A stretch of 64,000 nt of DNA, from the NCBI RefSeq assembly GCF_046297595.1, contig NZ_JBKBHT010000003.1:558001-622000 (forward strand), written 5' to 3'. Positions within the stretch are counted from its first letter, which is position 1, and the number at the start of each line of letters is the position of its first letter. The position numbers and the translations under genes were made by a program. Positions 1 to 7,254 of this stretch are shown one piece after another. The notes under the pieces are model-generated. The model saw nothing but the letters and a program-made list of their open reading frames with translations. It made no database searches and was not told the origin of the DNA. This DNA is from Ferrovibrio sp046297595. GTDB taxonomy: Bacteria; Pseudomonadota; Alphaproteobacteria; Ferrovibrionales; Ferrovibrionaceae.

Positions 1-482
1 TCGCGCGGCTGGGCCTGGGCTACGTGCCCGAGAACCGCGATATATTTCCCGCGCTCACTGTGCGCGAGAATCTCTATCTGGGCCAGAAATCGACGAAGGG
101 CGGTGGGCGCTGGTCGATGGCCGACATGTTCGAGATCTTTCCCCGCCTGGAGGAACGCGCCGACACGGCGGCCGGCGTGCTGTCGGGCGGCGAGCAGCAG
201 ATGCTGACCATGTGTCGCACCCTGATGGGCGATCCCGACCTGATCATGGTGGACGAGCCGACCGAGGGCCTGTCGCCCATGATGGTGGAGCATGTCGGCA
301 AGCTGCTGGAACGCATCGCGTCGCGCGGCGTCTCGATCCTGCTGGTCGAGCAGAAGCTGACCATCGCGCTGAAGATCTGCCAGCGGCTCTATGTGATGGG
401 CCATGGCCACATGGTATTCGAAGGCACGCCGCAGCAGCTGCTCGACGACGCCGCCATCCGCAAGGAGTGGCTGGAGGTTTAA
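1..482 (+). CDS. livF: Branched-chain amino acid-type ABC transporter ATP-binding protein (LivF-like), 5' truncated
   Basis: The gene begins before the window; it is open in frame from base 3 to the TAA at 480-482, about 159 residues. Visible are the ABC signature LSGGEQQML, Walker B with LIMVDEPTEGLSP and the switch region LLVEQ. The EPTEGLSP form and the PENRDIFPALTVRENL segment just after the Q-loop region are typical of LivF, the second ATPase of HAAT (branched-chain amino acid, urea or amide) importers at the inner membrane. The Walker A half lies outside the window, so substrate and operon partners cannot be judged. It converges with the exporter gene, with only three bases between the stop codons. 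Confidence 0.9.
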   Translation, partial: ARLGLGYVPENRDIFPALTVRENLYLGQKSTKGGGRWSMADMFEIFPRLEERADTAAGVLSGGEQQMLTMCRTLMGDPDLIMVDEPTEGLSPMMVEHVGKLLERIASRGVSILLVEQKLTIALKICQRLYVMGHGHMVFEGTPQQLLDDAAIRKEWLEV

Positions 483-485
483 GCC

Positions 486-806
486 TCAGGCCGGCGTCGC
501 TAGTTTGAGTCCGACGATGCCGGCCACGATCAGGCCGATGCAGACCAGCCGCAGCACGGCCGCGCTTTCGCCGAACAGCACGATGCCCAGGATCGCCGTG
601 CCGATGGTGCCGATGCCGGTCCAGATCGCATAGGCGGTGCCGAGCGGCAGGTCCTTCAGCGCCAGGCCGAGCAGCCACAGACTGACGATCATCGATGCGA
701 CCGTGGCAAGCGTGGGCCAGAGCCGCGAGAAACCCTCGGTATATTTCAGGCCCACGGCCCAGCCCACCTCGGCAAGACCGGCGAAAAACAGAATGACCCA
801 TGCCAT
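486..806 (-). CDS. gdx: SMR-family guanidinium exporter Gdx (SugE)
   Basis: A 106-residue, four-helix small multidrug resistance protein. The central Glu13 in AGLAEVGWAVGLKYT and the GTAYAIWTGIGTIG segment match the Gdx/SugE branch rather than EmrE/QacE. Gdx proteins act as dual-topology dimers that exchange protons for guanidinium across the inner membrane. The start ATG at 804-806 has a good Shine-Dalgarno (AAGGAG, 816-821 on the complement). The leader holds two hairpins resembling a guanidine-II riboswitch, which independently supports the guanidinium assignment. The gene appears monocistronic. Confidence 0.93.
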   Translation of the reverse strand: MAWVILFFAGLAEVGWAVGLKYTEGFSRLWPTLATVASMIVSLWLLGLALKDLPLGTAYAIWTGIGTIGTAILGIVLFGESAAVLRLVCIGLIVAGIVGLKLATPA

Positions 807-833
807 GGCGAATCGCTCCTTCGCTGCGCTGGC

Positions 834-879
834 AGGGTCGTCCCCACCGATCCGTCCGGGAAGGCCGGGTCATCCCGGC
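834..879 (-). promoter_or_regulatory. Candidate guanidine-II (mini-ykkC) riboswitch
   Basis: On the complement, two short hairpins lie just before the gdx Shine-Dalgarno. P1 (864-879) has six GC pairs, GCCGGG/CCCGGC, around an AUGA tetraloop. P2 (834-845) has stem GGGG/CCCU around an ACGA tetraloop. The linker is 18 nt and P2 ends 12 nt before AAGGAG. Paired hairpins with ACGR loops ahead of sugE/gdx are the hallmark of the guanidine-II class. Guanidine binding stabilises the loop-loop contact and frees the ribosome site. The P1 loop departs from ACGR at one position (C to U), so ligand response is inferred. Confidence 0.75.
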
Positions 880-924
880 TGGAATGATATGGCGCGGGCC
901 ATATGGGGCGACCGCGCGGCCGGG

Positions 925-1464
925 TCAAGCCGGGTCGTCGCCCGGCGTCATGATCTGTGCCGACAGCATCATGTCGGGCGTTTCGCCGTCAGAAGCCAGG
1001 GGCAGGATCATGCCTTCGAAATTCGCCGACAGGCCATGCATGGTGAAGCCGCTGACCGTGGCCCAGAGCGGAAGCCGTGCCTGCATCGACTGCAGGTAGG
1101 CTTCATGCACGCGGCTGGCGAAGGCCGGATCGGGATGCTGGTCGAGGAATTGGCCGGTGAGATCGAAGCCGCGATACATCGTCACGGCGCTGCCGAACAG
1201 GCGATAGCGGAAACGAGGACCGCCCTCGCCCGGCACAACATCCAGCAGGAAAACATGACCGAGTAGGTATTGCAGGTCCTCGGCGCCGAAATCGTTGCGC
1301 GACGGCAAAGGGCGACTGCCGCACCAACCCTGCCAGTCGCGCAGCAGCCGCAGCAGGCGCGGGTCGATCACATGCGGCGCAACAATGTCGGGCGCGGCAC
1401 AGATCACCTTGCGCGGCTGCGCCGTACTGAGCTGTACCGGAGCGGAATGATGGCGTCCCGTCAT
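925..1464 (-). CDS. PAS_5-family sensory protein
   Basis: A 179-residue soluble protein with the pattern of the PAS_5 family, common in Rhodospirillales. It has an N-terminal helix with LRDWQGW, a middle strand block containing FRYRLFGSAVTMYRG, the DLTGQFLD turn, and C-terminal strands ending MILPLASDG...MMLSAQI. No output domain is attached, so it probably binds a ligand or partner. It starts 12 bases after the chemoreceptor stop on the same strand, so it may be cotranscribed with that receptor. The start codon has no clear ribosome-binding site of its own. Paralogues of the same family occur at 24.0 and 25.6 kb. The ligand is unknown. Confidence 0.75.
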   Translation of the reverse strand: MTGRHHSAPVQLSTAQPRKVICAAPDIVAPHVIDPRLLRLLRDWQGWCGSRPLPSRNDFGAEDLQYLLGHVFLLDVVPGEGGPRFRYRLFGSAVTMYRGFDLTGQFLDQHPDPAFASRVHEAYLQSMQARLPLWATVSGFTMHGLSANFEGMILPLASDGETPDMMLSAQIMTPGDDPA

Positions 1465-1476
1465 CGGGACTGCATA

Positions 1477-3975
1477 TCAGAATTCCTGCCAATCGTCGCC
1501 ATCCGGCGCAGGAGAGGCCGGCTTTGCACTCGCGGGCTTTGGGGTACTCGCAGGGGGATTGCCAGCGGGAGTCTTTCCTGCGGCGGGCCGAGTTGCGGCA
1601 GGCGGTGGCGCCGCCGGCTTTGCACTTGCCGGCGCGGCGGCAACAGGCTTCAAGGCGGCTGGTTTCTGCGTAGAAACCAAGGTGCCGTCGAGCCTGAAGA
1701 AACCGACCAGCGCCGAGAGCTCGCCCGCCTGGCTGGCCAGATTCTGCGCCGAGGCCGATGTCTCTTCGACCAGCGCACCGTTGCGCTGCGTCATCTCGTC
1801 CATCTGGCCGACGGCGGTGTTGATCTGCTCCAGGCCGGTGGCCTGCTCGCGGCTGGCGGCCGCGATCTCGGCCACGATGTCGCTCACCTTCTTGATTGCC
1901 GTGACGATCTCGGTCAGCGACGATCCGGTCTGGTTCACCAGGCTGGCGCCAGTCTTTACCTGGGCGTTGGATTCCTGGATCAGCGCCTTGATGTCCTTCG
2001 ACGCATTGGCCGACCGCTGCGCCAGCGCCCGCACCTCCTGCGCCACCACGGCAAAACCCTTGCCCGCCTCGCCGGCGCGCGCCGCTTCCACGCTGGCGTT
2101 CAGCGCCAGCAGGTTGGTCTGGAAGGCGATCTCGTCGATCAGGCCGACGATATCGGAGATTTTCTGCGCGCTGGTTTCGATCTGCGTCACGGCCGAGACG
2201 GCATCGGCCACAACGCTGCCGCCCTTCTCCGCCGTGTCACGGGCAGCGACGGCCAGCTGGTTGGCGGCCTGGGCGTTATCGGCATTCTGCTTCACCGTCG
2301 TGGTGATCTCGTGCATCGAGGCTGCCGTCTCCTCGATTGAAGCTGCCTGCGATTCCGTGCGCTGCGCCAGGTCCTGCGAGCCCGATGAAATCTCCGCCGA
2401 AGCGGTCTTCACCGTATCGGCGCTTTCGGCCAGACGACCGGCGAAATCACGCAGGCGGGCCACGGTGTCGCTTGCCGCCTGGGCCAGAGAGGCGAAGGCG
2501 CCTTTGTAGCTGCCAGACGTGTTCTTGGTCAGGTCGCCGCCGGCCATGGCCTGCAGCACGCCGCCCAGATCGTTCATTACGCCCTGCATGGTATCCGCCA
2601 GGCCGTTGAGCTGGCGCGAGAGTTCAGCGAACACGCCATCCTTGCCGGCAAGATCGATGCGGCGCGAGAAGTCGCCGTCGCCGACAGCGGCGCAGAACTG
2701 CGCGATCTCGCGGCTTATGGCCGCTTCCGCCTCACGCTGACCCGCCATGCGCTTCGCCTCGCCTTCGGCCCGGGCGCGCTCTTCGGCTTCCAGCTTAGCC
2801 TTTTCCTCGGCATTCTTCTGGAAGACGCTGAGCGCCTGTGCCATATCGCCCACTTCATCCTTGCGCTCGACATAGCCGATCTCGGCTGATTCGCCGTGCG
2901 AGATGCGCGTCATGGTCTCGGTGATCGCACCGAGCGGCGCGATCACACGGCGCAGGAAGAATATCGCGCCGATAACCAGGATCAGCACGCCGATGGCGGC
3001 AATACCGCTCTCAAAGATAACGTGGCGTGTCCGCTCCGCGATCAGGGCGTCGGCCACCTGCAGCGCATCGGCGATGGCGGCATCGCGCATGTAGCCTGCC
3101 GTGTAGAGCAGCGGATTCTGCTTGGAGCGGAATTCGCCGATATTGGCAAAGGGATAGGCCTCACCCTTGTCGCTGGCGGCATAGATGCCATCGAGCATCT
3201 GCTTGAGGTCGACATAGAAGCCCTTGCGCGTCTGCTCGACCTTTTCCTTCAGGTTCGGCGACGCATCGATCATGCCCATGGTCATGACCACGCGGGCCCA
3301 GATCGCGTCCACCTTGCCGGTCTGCTCGGCCAGGAACACGCGCGTGGCCGGCGGGATCGGCTTGGCCGACGCGATCACGTTCACCGTGGTGGTGCCGCGG
3401 ATGCTGGCTTCGGCGCGCATGTCGGCGGCCAAGCGCGCAATCGTCATCGGCATCGCCACATCGTCATCCGAGCGGCTGATCGCGGAATCGATCCGGTTCA
3501 GTAGCGGCGCCAGCTTGTTGACCATGTCGGCCAGTGCCGGCACATAACCGTTCATCACCTCGGCCGGCCGTTCGGCCATCGGTTTGGTCACGGCCGCCTC
3601 GACCTTCTTGCGCCAGTCCTGCAGCGTGGCCTGGATCGCCTGGATGGCGGCAAGATCGATGGCGGGATGGCCGGATGCGCGCCCGTTGGCCAGCGCGGCG
3701 GCAATGGTGTCGTCGGATGCCTTGCGCGGCTTGGCGAGAAAATCGCCGTTCGGATCGGTGGTCTTTTCGTCGCGCAGGGCAGCGTTATAGGCGCCGCGTT
3801 CGATGCCGATCAGTTCGACCAGCCGCAGCAATTCGCCCTGGGTGGCCGCCAGACCGCGGGCATTGATCACATTGGCCCGTTCGCGCAGGCCATCGTTTAT
3901 CACCCAGCCGGCAAGGCCGAGCACGATGATGCCGATCAATGCAACGAAAAGCAGGAAACTGGCGCGGATACGCAT
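1477..3975 (-). CDS. Methyl-accepting chemotaxis protein with C-terminal tether peptide
   Basis: An 832-residue transmembrane chemoreceptor. From the chosen ATG at 3973-3975: TM1 about 8-27, a roughly 295-residue periplasmic helical sensor, TM2 about 323-342, HAMP, a second HAMP-like segment around 440-510, then the long MA signalling coiled coil. The conserved hairpin tip contains IDEIAFQTNLLALNASVEAA. After it comes a Pro/Ala/Lys-rich flexible linker and the terminal peptide DDWQEF. That resembles the NWETF-type pentapeptide that tethers CheR/CheB, so the receptor probably helps neighbours adapt. An upstream in-frame start would put 18 polar residues before TM1 and is less likely. The ligand is unknown. 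Confidence 0.93.
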   Translation of the reverse strand: MRIRASFLLFVALIGIIVLGLAGWVINDGLRERANVINARGLAATQGELLRLVELIGIERGAYNAALRDEKTTDPNGDFLAKPRKASDDTIAAALANGRASGHPAIDLAAIQAIQATLQDWRKKVEAAVTKPMAERPAEVMNGYVPALADMVNKLAPLLNRIDSAISRSDDDVAMPMTIARLAADMRAEASIRGTTTVNVIASAKPIPPATRVFLAEQTGKVDAIWARVVMTMGMIDASPNLKEKVEQTRKGFYVDLKQMLDGIYAASDKGEAYPFANIGEFRSKQNPLLYTAGYMRDAAIADALQVADALIAERTRHVIFESGIAAIGVLILVIGAIFFLRRVIAPLGAITETMTRISHGESAEIGYVERKDEVGDMAQALSVFQKNAEEKAKLEAEERARAEGEAKRMAGQREAEAAISREIAQFCAAVGDGDFSRRIDLAGKDGVFAELSRQLNGLADTMQGVMNDLGGVLQAMAGGDLTKNTSGSYKGAFASLAQAASDTVARLRDFAGRLAESADTVKTASAEISSGSQDLAQRTESQAASIEETAASMHEITTTVKQNADNAQAANQLAVAARDTAEKGGSVVADAVSAVTQIETSAQKISDIVGLIDEIAFQTNLLALNASVEAARAGEAGKGFAVVAQEVRALAQRSANASKDIKALIQESNAQVKTGASLVNQTGSSLTEIVTAIKKVSDIVAEIAAASREQATGLEQINTAVGQMDEMTQRNGALVEETSASAQNLASQAGELSALVGFFRLDGTLVSTQKPAALKPVAAAPASAKPAAPPPAATRPAAGKTPAGNPPASTPKPASAKPASPAPDGDDWQEF

Positions 3976-4240
3976 TGTCGACCCCAGTGATCGTCCGCCT
4001 ACGGCGGTCCGTGAATTGTGGATAACCACAATCTACCGTTGGTCGTTAACAGGGGATATATGGAATTTCAGCATGTTACCGTAATTTAACGCCACGTCAT
4101 CGCGGTTAAATGCAGGAAGCGGCGCTTCACGGTTGAAAAATAACGACCAAGCTGCGGGAATTACCCGCGCCAGCAGCATCGGACACGACTGGATGGGTGT
4201 CGTGCCAGAAGCGCGGCCATGAAATTTCAATGACGGGCTG
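3976..4240. other. Intergenic region, chemoreceptor promoter side
   Basis: No gene is supported between the chemoreceptor start and the ahpD terminator. The first 130 bases (3990-4130) are clearly richer in A/T than the flanks, including GTGGATAACCAC and GGGGATATATGG. They probably hold the chemoreceptor promoter. A 65-codon open frame on the complement (4033-4230) lacks a ribosome site and any recognisable composition. Confidence 0.5.
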
Positions 4241-4291
4241 AAAAATAAGGGGCCGCCGCGGTTTTGAGACGGGGACTGTCGCGGCGGCCCC
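4241..4291 (-). terminator. Rho-independent terminator of the ahpC-ahpD operon
   Basis: A perfect 12-bp stem, GGGGCCGCCGCG (4249-4260) with CGCGGCGGCCCC (4280-4291), has a 19-nt loop. On the complement it is followed by TTATTTTT, so it terminates transcription coming from ahpD. A second hairpin lies between it and the ahpD stop, with 10-bp arms TCTGCCGGGC/GCCCGGCAGA at 4295-4304 and 4319-4328; it may assist. Confidence 0.85.
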
Positions 4292-4355
4292 AGATCTGCC
4301 GGGCGGAGGGGCGGGAGAGCCCGGCAGACAAACGGATGTTTATTCGCGGATGCGT

Positions 4356-4922
4356 TTACTCGGCGGCTTCGGCCAGGGCCTCGCCCATGGCGGTTTCGCC
4401 ATCCAGCGTGACAGCGACGGCATGCACCACGGCGGCGATGCGCGCGGCCTGCTGCACCTGTTCGGCGGTCATGCCGGCCTTGCGCAGTTCATGCTCGTGG
4501 GCGACCAGGCACATGCCGCAGCCCTTCACGGCCGACACGGCCAGCGACCAGAGTTCGAAATCGACCTTCTCCACGCCGGGCTTGCCGATCACATTCATGC
4601 GCAGCTTGGCCGGCAGGGTCTTGTACTGGTTCTCATCATTGCCCTCGCCCATCAGGTGGACGAAGCGGTAGTAGATGTTGTTCATGCCCATGATCGCGGC
4701 GGCGGCCTTGGCGGCGGTCAGCGCCTCAGGCGAAAGCTGCGGGCCGAATTCGGCCAGGATGGCACGGATCGTGGACGGTTCGCGGGCGGCGAGCGCGGAG
4801 GCGATGAAGGTGCCGGCGCGCTGCTGCTCGGTCAGGCCCGGTTCGGCGGCCAGCGAGCCCAGGTTGAGCTTGAGGTCGCGGGCATAGTCGGGCAGGCGGT
4901 TCTTCAGGCTTTCGAGGCTCAT
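4356..4922 (-). CDS. ahpD: Alkyl hydroperoxide reductase AhpD
   Basis: A 188-residue carboxymuconolactone-decarboxylase-fold protein. The thiol site GCGMC (Cys135, Cys138), followed by His142 in LVAHEHEL, and Glu123 in DFELW match the proton-relay set of AhpD. AhpD recycles oxidised AhpC using lipoyl/dihydrolipoamide electrons and has weak peroxidase activity itself. The ATG at 4920-4922 was chosen because it begins the family's usual MSLESLK-type N-terminus and has AAGGAA just upstream; the open frame extends further without homology. It lies 74 bases after ahpC on the same strand and ends at a strong terminator, so the two form an operon opposite oxyR. Confidence 0.96.
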   Translation of the reverse strand: MSLESLKNRLPDYARDLKLNLGSLAAEPGLTEQQRAGTFIASALAAREPSTIRAILAEFGPQLSPEALTAAKAAAAIMGMNNIYYRFVHLMGEGNDENQYKTLPAKLRMNVIGKPGVEKVDFELWSLAVSAVKGCGMCLVAHEHELRKAGMTAEQVQQAARIAAVVHAVAVTLDGETAMGEALAEAAE

Positions 4923-4996
4923 GACGAATTCCTTGGAAAATCTGTGTGGCGGAGCCCCGCCGCGCTGCATCGGGCGCGGCGGGATCCCGTGTTGCC

Positions 4997-5539
4997 TTAG
5001 GCGGCGGGCTTGAGGACCTCTTCGCCCTTCTGCCAGTTGCAGGGGCAGAGTTCGTCGGTCTGCAGGGCATCGAGCACACGCAGCACTTCCTGCGGGTTGC
5101 GGCCGACGCTGAGGTCGTTCACCGACACGAAGCGGATGATACCTTCCGGATCGACGATGAAGGTGGCACGCAGGCAGACGCCCTCGGCCTTGTCGAGGAT
5201 GCCGAGATTCTGGCTCAGCTCGCGCTTGATGTCGGCGATCATCGCGAACGGCAGGTCCTTCAGGTCGGCGTGGTTGTTGCGCCAGGCCAGATGGACGAAT
5301 TCGCTGTCGGTCGACACGCCGTAGACGACGGTGTCGCGATCGTTGAAGTCGCCGTTCAGCTTGCCGAAAGCCGCGATCTCGGTCGGGCAGACGAAGGTGA
5401 AGTCCTTCGGCCAGAAGAACACGACCTTCCACTTGCCCTTGTCGGACTCGTTCGAGATGTCGGTGAAGGCCTTCTTCGGGTCGGTCGAAACGACGGCCTT
5501 GAGGTTGAATTCGGGGAACTTGTCGCCGATGGTCAGCAT
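4997..5539 (-). CDS. ahpC: Peroxiredoxin AhpC (alkyl hydroperoxide reductase)
   Basis: A 180-residue typical 2-Cys peroxiredoxin. The peroxidatic Cys51 lies in DFTFVCPTE and the resolving Cys165 in ELCPCNW; an extra Cys167 follows two residues later. It reduces hydrogen peroxide and organic hydroperoxides in the cytoplasm. The partner AhpD is encoded directly downstream and oxyR is divergent. This matches actinobacterial and alphaproteobacterial AhpC/AhpD systems, which use AhpD instead of the flavoprotein AhpF. The start has GAGGAG 9 bases upstream. Expression is probably activated by OxyR through the palindrome in the shared promoter region. Confidence 0.97.
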   Translation of the reverse strand: MLTIGDKFPEFNLKAVVSTDPKKAFTDISNESDKGKWKVVFFWPKDFTFVCPTEIAAFGKLNGDFNDRDTVVYGVSTDSEFVHLAWRNNHADLKDLPFAMIADIKRELSQNLGILDKAEGVCLRATFIVDPEGIIRFVSVNDLSVGRNPQEVLRVLDALQTDELCPCNWQKGEEVLKPAA

Positions 5540-5635
5540 TTAAATACGCTCCTCTCTTGGATACGAAACGGTCTCAGGTCTGGGGCGGCGGGGCTGGTCG
5601 AGGCATAGGTGATGCCCCCGTCTCCCGCTCGCAGT

Positions 5636-5660
5636 GATTATTAGACGCTTTCTAATCATC
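5636..5660. promoter_or_regulatory. Candidate OxyR operator between ahpC and oxyR
   Basis: A 25-bp near-perfect palindrome, GATTATTAG (5636-5644), 7-bp spacer, CTAATCATC (5652-5660), with one mismatch. A weaker AT-rich dyad centred near TTTCGTTGAAA (5675-5685) follows at a helical-turn distance. OxyR tetramers contact four ATAG-like elements in tandem, and this divergent region has that look. Assignment rests on position and symmetry only. Confidence 0.6.
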
Positions 5661-5714
5661 GTTCCAACGGATAATTTCGTTGAAAATAATCGAGACAGTC
5701 GATTTAAATGAGCC

Positions 5715-6659
5715 ATGCTGAACCTGCCCACCCTGCGGCAATGGCGCTATCTGGTCTCTTTGGCGGAAATCCGCCATTTTGGCAAAGCTGCCGAGGCCTG
5801 TTTCGTGACCCAGTCGACGCTGTCGGCCGGCATCCAGGAGCTGGAAACCCAGCTCGGCGCCGCCCTGGTGGACCGCACCAAACGTAAGGTGGTGCTGACC
5901 CCCCTGGGCGAGGACCTGGCCGGGCGGGCGCGCGAATTGCTGCGCGAGGCCGAGGAGATGGTGCTGGTGGCCCGTGCCGCCGCCGCGCCCCTGAGCGGGC
6001 CGCTGCGGCTGGGCGTGATCCCGACCATTTCGCCCTTCCTGCTGCCGCGCGTGCTGCCCACCCTGCGCCGCCGCTTCCCCGACCTGAGGCTGTTCCTGCG
6101 CGAGGACCTGACCGCGCGGCTGATCGAGCAGTTGCAGGCCGGCAAGCTGGACCTGCTGCTGATCGCCCTGCCCTATGAAGGCAGCGCGCTGGATACGCTG
6201 GAACTCTTCGACGACGAATTCATGGTGGCCTGCCGCGGCGATCATGCGCTGACCAAACGCCAGTCGGTGAAGCTGGACGACCTGGCCGATGCGCCGCTGC
6301 TGCTGCTGGAAGACGGCCATTGCCTGCGCGACCATGCGCTGGCCGCCTGCCGCCTGCCGCCGTCGCCGCGACGCGACGGTTTCGCCGCCACCTCGCTGCA
6401 CACGCTGGTGCAGATGGTCGATAGCGGCCTTGGCGTCACGCTGCTGCCGCGGCTGGCGCTGGATGCCGGCATTCTGCGCGGCACCGACGTGGTGACGCGA
6501 CCGCTGGCCAACGAGGGCAAGGCGAAGGCGCCGGCACGCCATATCGGCCTGGCCTGGCGCCGCGGCACGCAGCGCGCCAAGGAATTCACGCTGTTCGGCG
6601 AGGCGCTGGTCGCTGCCCTGAAACAGCCCGTCTCCGAACCACAGAGCAAGAAAGCCTGA
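5715..6659 (+). CDS. oxyR: Peroxide-sensing LysR-type regulator OxyR
   Basis: A 314-residue LysR-type regulator with an N-terminal winged helix-turn-helix (1-60) and a periplasmic-binding-protein-like sensor domain. The redox pair is visible as Cys203 and Cys212 in EDGHCLRDHALAAC, nine residues apart as in the E. coli Cys199/Cys208 pair. Peroxide would form the disulfide and switch DNA contacts. The gene is divergent from ahpC, its expected target. The ribosome site before the ATG is weak, which is common for self-limited regulators. It is followed after two bases by a GNAT gene, probably on the same transcript. Confidence 0.96.
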   Translation: MLNLPTLRQWRYLVSLAEIRHFGKAAEACFVTQSTLSAGIQELETQLGAALVDRTKRKVVLTPLGEDLAGRARELLREAEEMVLVARAAAAPLSGPLRLGVIPTISPFLLPRVLPTLRRRFPDLRLFLREDLTARLIEQLQAGKLDLLLIALPYEGSALDTLELFDDEFMVACRGDHALTKRQSVKLDDLADAPLLLLEDGHCLRDHALAACRLPPSPRRDGFAATSLHTLVQMVDSGLGVTLLPRLALDAGILRGTDVVTRPLANEGKAKAPARHIGLAWRRGTQRAKEFTLFGEALVAALKQPVSEPQSKKA

Positions 6660-6661
6660 GC

Positions 6662-7183
6662 ATGAGCAAGACCCTGATCCGCCCGGCCACGCCGGCGGAT
6701 GCCGCCACCATCGTGAGCCTGGTGCAGGCCCTGGCGATTTACGAGAATGAACCGCTGAGCAGCGTGAAGATCACGCCCGAGGATGTGCTGCGCGACGGCT
6801 TCGGCATCGAGAAACGCTTCGAGGCCCTGATCGCCGAACTGGATGGCGAACCGGTCGGCTTCGCGCTGTTCTTCCACAACTACTCCACCTGGGAAGGCCG
6901 CGCCGGGATCTATGTCGAGGACCTGTTCGTGCTGGAACGCGCGCGCGGCCATGGCCTGGGCCGGCAGCTGATTACCGCGCTGGCCGCCATCGCCGATGCA
7001 CGCGGCTGCAAAAGACTCGACCTAAACGTGCTGGACTGGAACCCGACACGCGAATTCTACCATCGCATCGGCATCACCCATCTGAAGGAATGGCTGCCCT
7101 ACCGCATCACCCAGCCGGCGATTGCGGCACTGGCGGCGCAGGCCGACCGGACATGGTTTCCCAGTCATGAAGCCCGGCGATAG
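6662..7183 (+). CDS. GNAT N-acetyltransferase, diamine acetyltransferase-like
   Basis: A 173-residue single GNAT domain. The acetyl-CoA pyrophosphate loop is RGHGLG (95-100). YSTWEGRAGIYVEDLFV before it and VLDWNPTREFYHRIG after it resemble the spermidine/spermine (SAT1) and thialysine acetyltransferase branch. The probable substrate is a small amine or diamine in the cytoplasm; the exact one is not readable. The gene starts two bases after the oxyR stop, which implies translational coupling. A link between peroxide response and polyamine acetylation is only suggested by this arrangement. Confidence 0.85.
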   Translation: MSKTLIRPATPADAATIVSLVQALAIYENEPLSSVKITPEDVLRDGFGIEKRFEALIAELDGEPVGFALFFHNYSTWEGRAGIYVEDLFVLERARGHGLGRQLITALAAIADARGCKRLDLNVLDWNPTREFYHRIGITHLKEWLPYRITQPAIAALAAQADRTWFPSHEARR

Positions 7184-7254
7184 AACCCCGGCCATAAAAC
7201 CTTTGTCGTTCCGCAATGACCTGTGACAGACTCGGGCCGGGAAACTGATCCGGG

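Noticed and set aside
4033..4230. 65-codon open frame upstream of the chemoreceptor
   Set aside because: No ribosome site, no family resemblance, and it overlaps the A/T-rich promoter region.
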